A DNA stretch of 5,871 bases from Limnohabitans sp. GTDB lineage: Bacteria > Pseudomonadota > Gammaproteobacteria > Burkholderiales > Burkholderiaceae_C. The notes beneath the pieces were generated by a model. It did no database searches. It saw only the letters and a list, made by a program, of their open reading frames with translations, and was not told where the DNA came from. A program made the position numbers and the translations under genes. The stretch lies in contig JANQXJ010000121.1 of NCBI GenBank assembly GCA_030729445.1, positions 18,334 through 24,204 of the forward strand. The letters run 5' to 3'. Of this stretch, positions 5,506 through 5,871 are shown one piece after another; position 1 is the stretch's first letter, and every line of letters starts with the position of its first letter.

Positions 5506-5521
5506 TTGACGGGTTCGTCAA
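5506..5521. promoter_or_regulatory. Inverted repeat upstream of fbpB, possible operator
   Basis: TTGACG (5506-5511) is the reverse complement of CGTCAA (5516-5521) around a 4-nt GGTT centre. The midpoint (5513.5) is about 41 nt upstream of the predicted fbpB transcription start, an activator-like position. A Fur-type AT-rich palindrome is not seen in this intergenic region. No regulator can be named. Confidence 0.4.
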
Positions 5522-5542
5522 AGGCCTTCAGGGTGCGCCTTC

Positions 5543-5548
5543 TACAAT
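5543..5548 (+). promoter_or_regulatory. Probable -10 box of fbpB (very short leader)
   Basis: TACAAT ends 9 nt before the fbpB ATG, so the leader would be only a few nucleotides. The context CTACAAT...CCCTGATATG resembles that on the other side of the gap (CTACAATCCCAGATATG before fbpC). No clear -35 is found at standard spacing. Confidence 0.5.
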
Positions 5549-5557
5549 AGCCCTGAT

Positions 5558-5871
5558 ATGTTGACCACCTTGGCCCGCCGTTTATCGGGCCTTCCCTCCA
5601 TGCTGTTTGCTTTGCTGGCGCTGGCTTTGGCCTTGCCGGTTTTGGCTGTGCTCGGCTCGTGGCTGCAGTGGAGTGGTGAGAGCGCCAGTATCTTGCGCGA
5701 GATGGCGGCCACCGTGCTGCCCGATTATGCGCTGACCACGCTGGGCCTGTGCCTGATGGTGGCGGTGGGTGTCACGGTGCTGGGCCTGGCCACAGCGGCG
5801 CTCGTGACCTTGTTCGATTTTCCGGGTCGTGGTGTTTTTGAGTGGCTGCTGCTTTTGCCGCTGGCCATGCC
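5558..5871 (+). CDS. fbpB: ABC transporter permease, FbpB-type, 3'-truncated by the window edge
   Basis: The frame is open from ATG 5558 to the last base, 104 full codons; family members have about 500-560 residues and two permease halves, so most of the gene lies beyond the window. Visible hydrophobic segments are at about 14-33 (LFALLALALALPVLAVLG) and 59-86 (LTTLGLCLMVAVGVTVLG), with a third beginning at 97. The loop FPGRGVFEW (88-96) running into LLLLPLAM is characteristic of FbpB/AfuB ferric-iron permeases of the inner membrane. It is divergent to the ATPase gene across the repeat-filled gap and would form the channel that the ATPase drives. There is no Shine-Dalgarno, consistent with the near-leaderless promoter. 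Iron as substrate is inferred from family resemblance; related permeases carry thiamine or phosphonates. Confidence 0.82.
   Translation, partial: MLTTLARRLSGLPSMLFALLALALALPVLAVLGSWLQWSGESASILREMAATVLPDYALTTLGLCLMVAVGVTVLGLATAALVTLFDFPGRGVFEWLLLLPLAM

Noticed and set aside
4997..5521. A 174-residue minus-strand frame and a 97-residue plus-strand frame (5100-5393) across the repeats, with octapeptide repeats such as MTFLIKPG or NVIPGLMR
   Set aside because: The unit length of 24 nt is a multiple of 3, so any stop-free unit stays open in phase. There is no start signal, and the minus frame overlaps the real fbpC start. Such peptides are typical artefacts of this repeat type.

Overview
The window is GC-rich (apart from one AT-rich gap), densely coding, and reads like a chromosomal segment of a betaproteobacterium of the order Burkholderiales, most likely family Comamonadaceae. 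That placement is inference. It rests on the protein types, a Pseudomonas/Burkholderia-style pyrB-pyrC' pair, and TACAAT -10 boxes just before start codons. No rRNA, tRNA, integrase, transposase or CRISPR array is visible.

Left part (1-2772, + strand): the 3' two-thirds of pyrB (aspartate carbamoyltransferase), then a dihydroorotase-like gene 25 nt later, then a PlsC-type acyltransferase 17 nt later, closed by a hairpin plus T-run terminator. The dihydroorotase-like protein has lost five of the six metal ligands of active enzymes. It is best read as PyrC', the non-catalytic partner that scaffolds ATCase in class A holoenzymes. The three genes look like one transcription unit serving pyrimidine and phospholipid synthesis.

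Middle part (2775-3879): a convergent gene for a small N-terminally anchored protein with a Pro/Ala-rich linker and a C-terminal NTF2-like (Cds6-C-like) domain. It is followed by 487 nt with no convincing gene, containing an AT-rich patch (13 G/C in 60 nt at 3601-3660).

Right part (3880-5871): a divergent pair, an FbpC-type ABC ATPase on the minus strand and the 5' end of an FbpB-type permease on the plus strand that runs off the window. Together they point to a ferric-iron-type importer. Both genes have a TACAAT box only 7-9 nt before ATG, suggesting leaderless or nearly leaderless mRNAs. The 517-nt gap between them holds the most unusual structure in the window: two paralogous repeat blocks. 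Each consists of 24-nt tandem units in the same internal order, capped by an 80-nt two-hairpin element. One block has five core units and the other has one, so the array has expanded or contracted in place between two divergent promoters.
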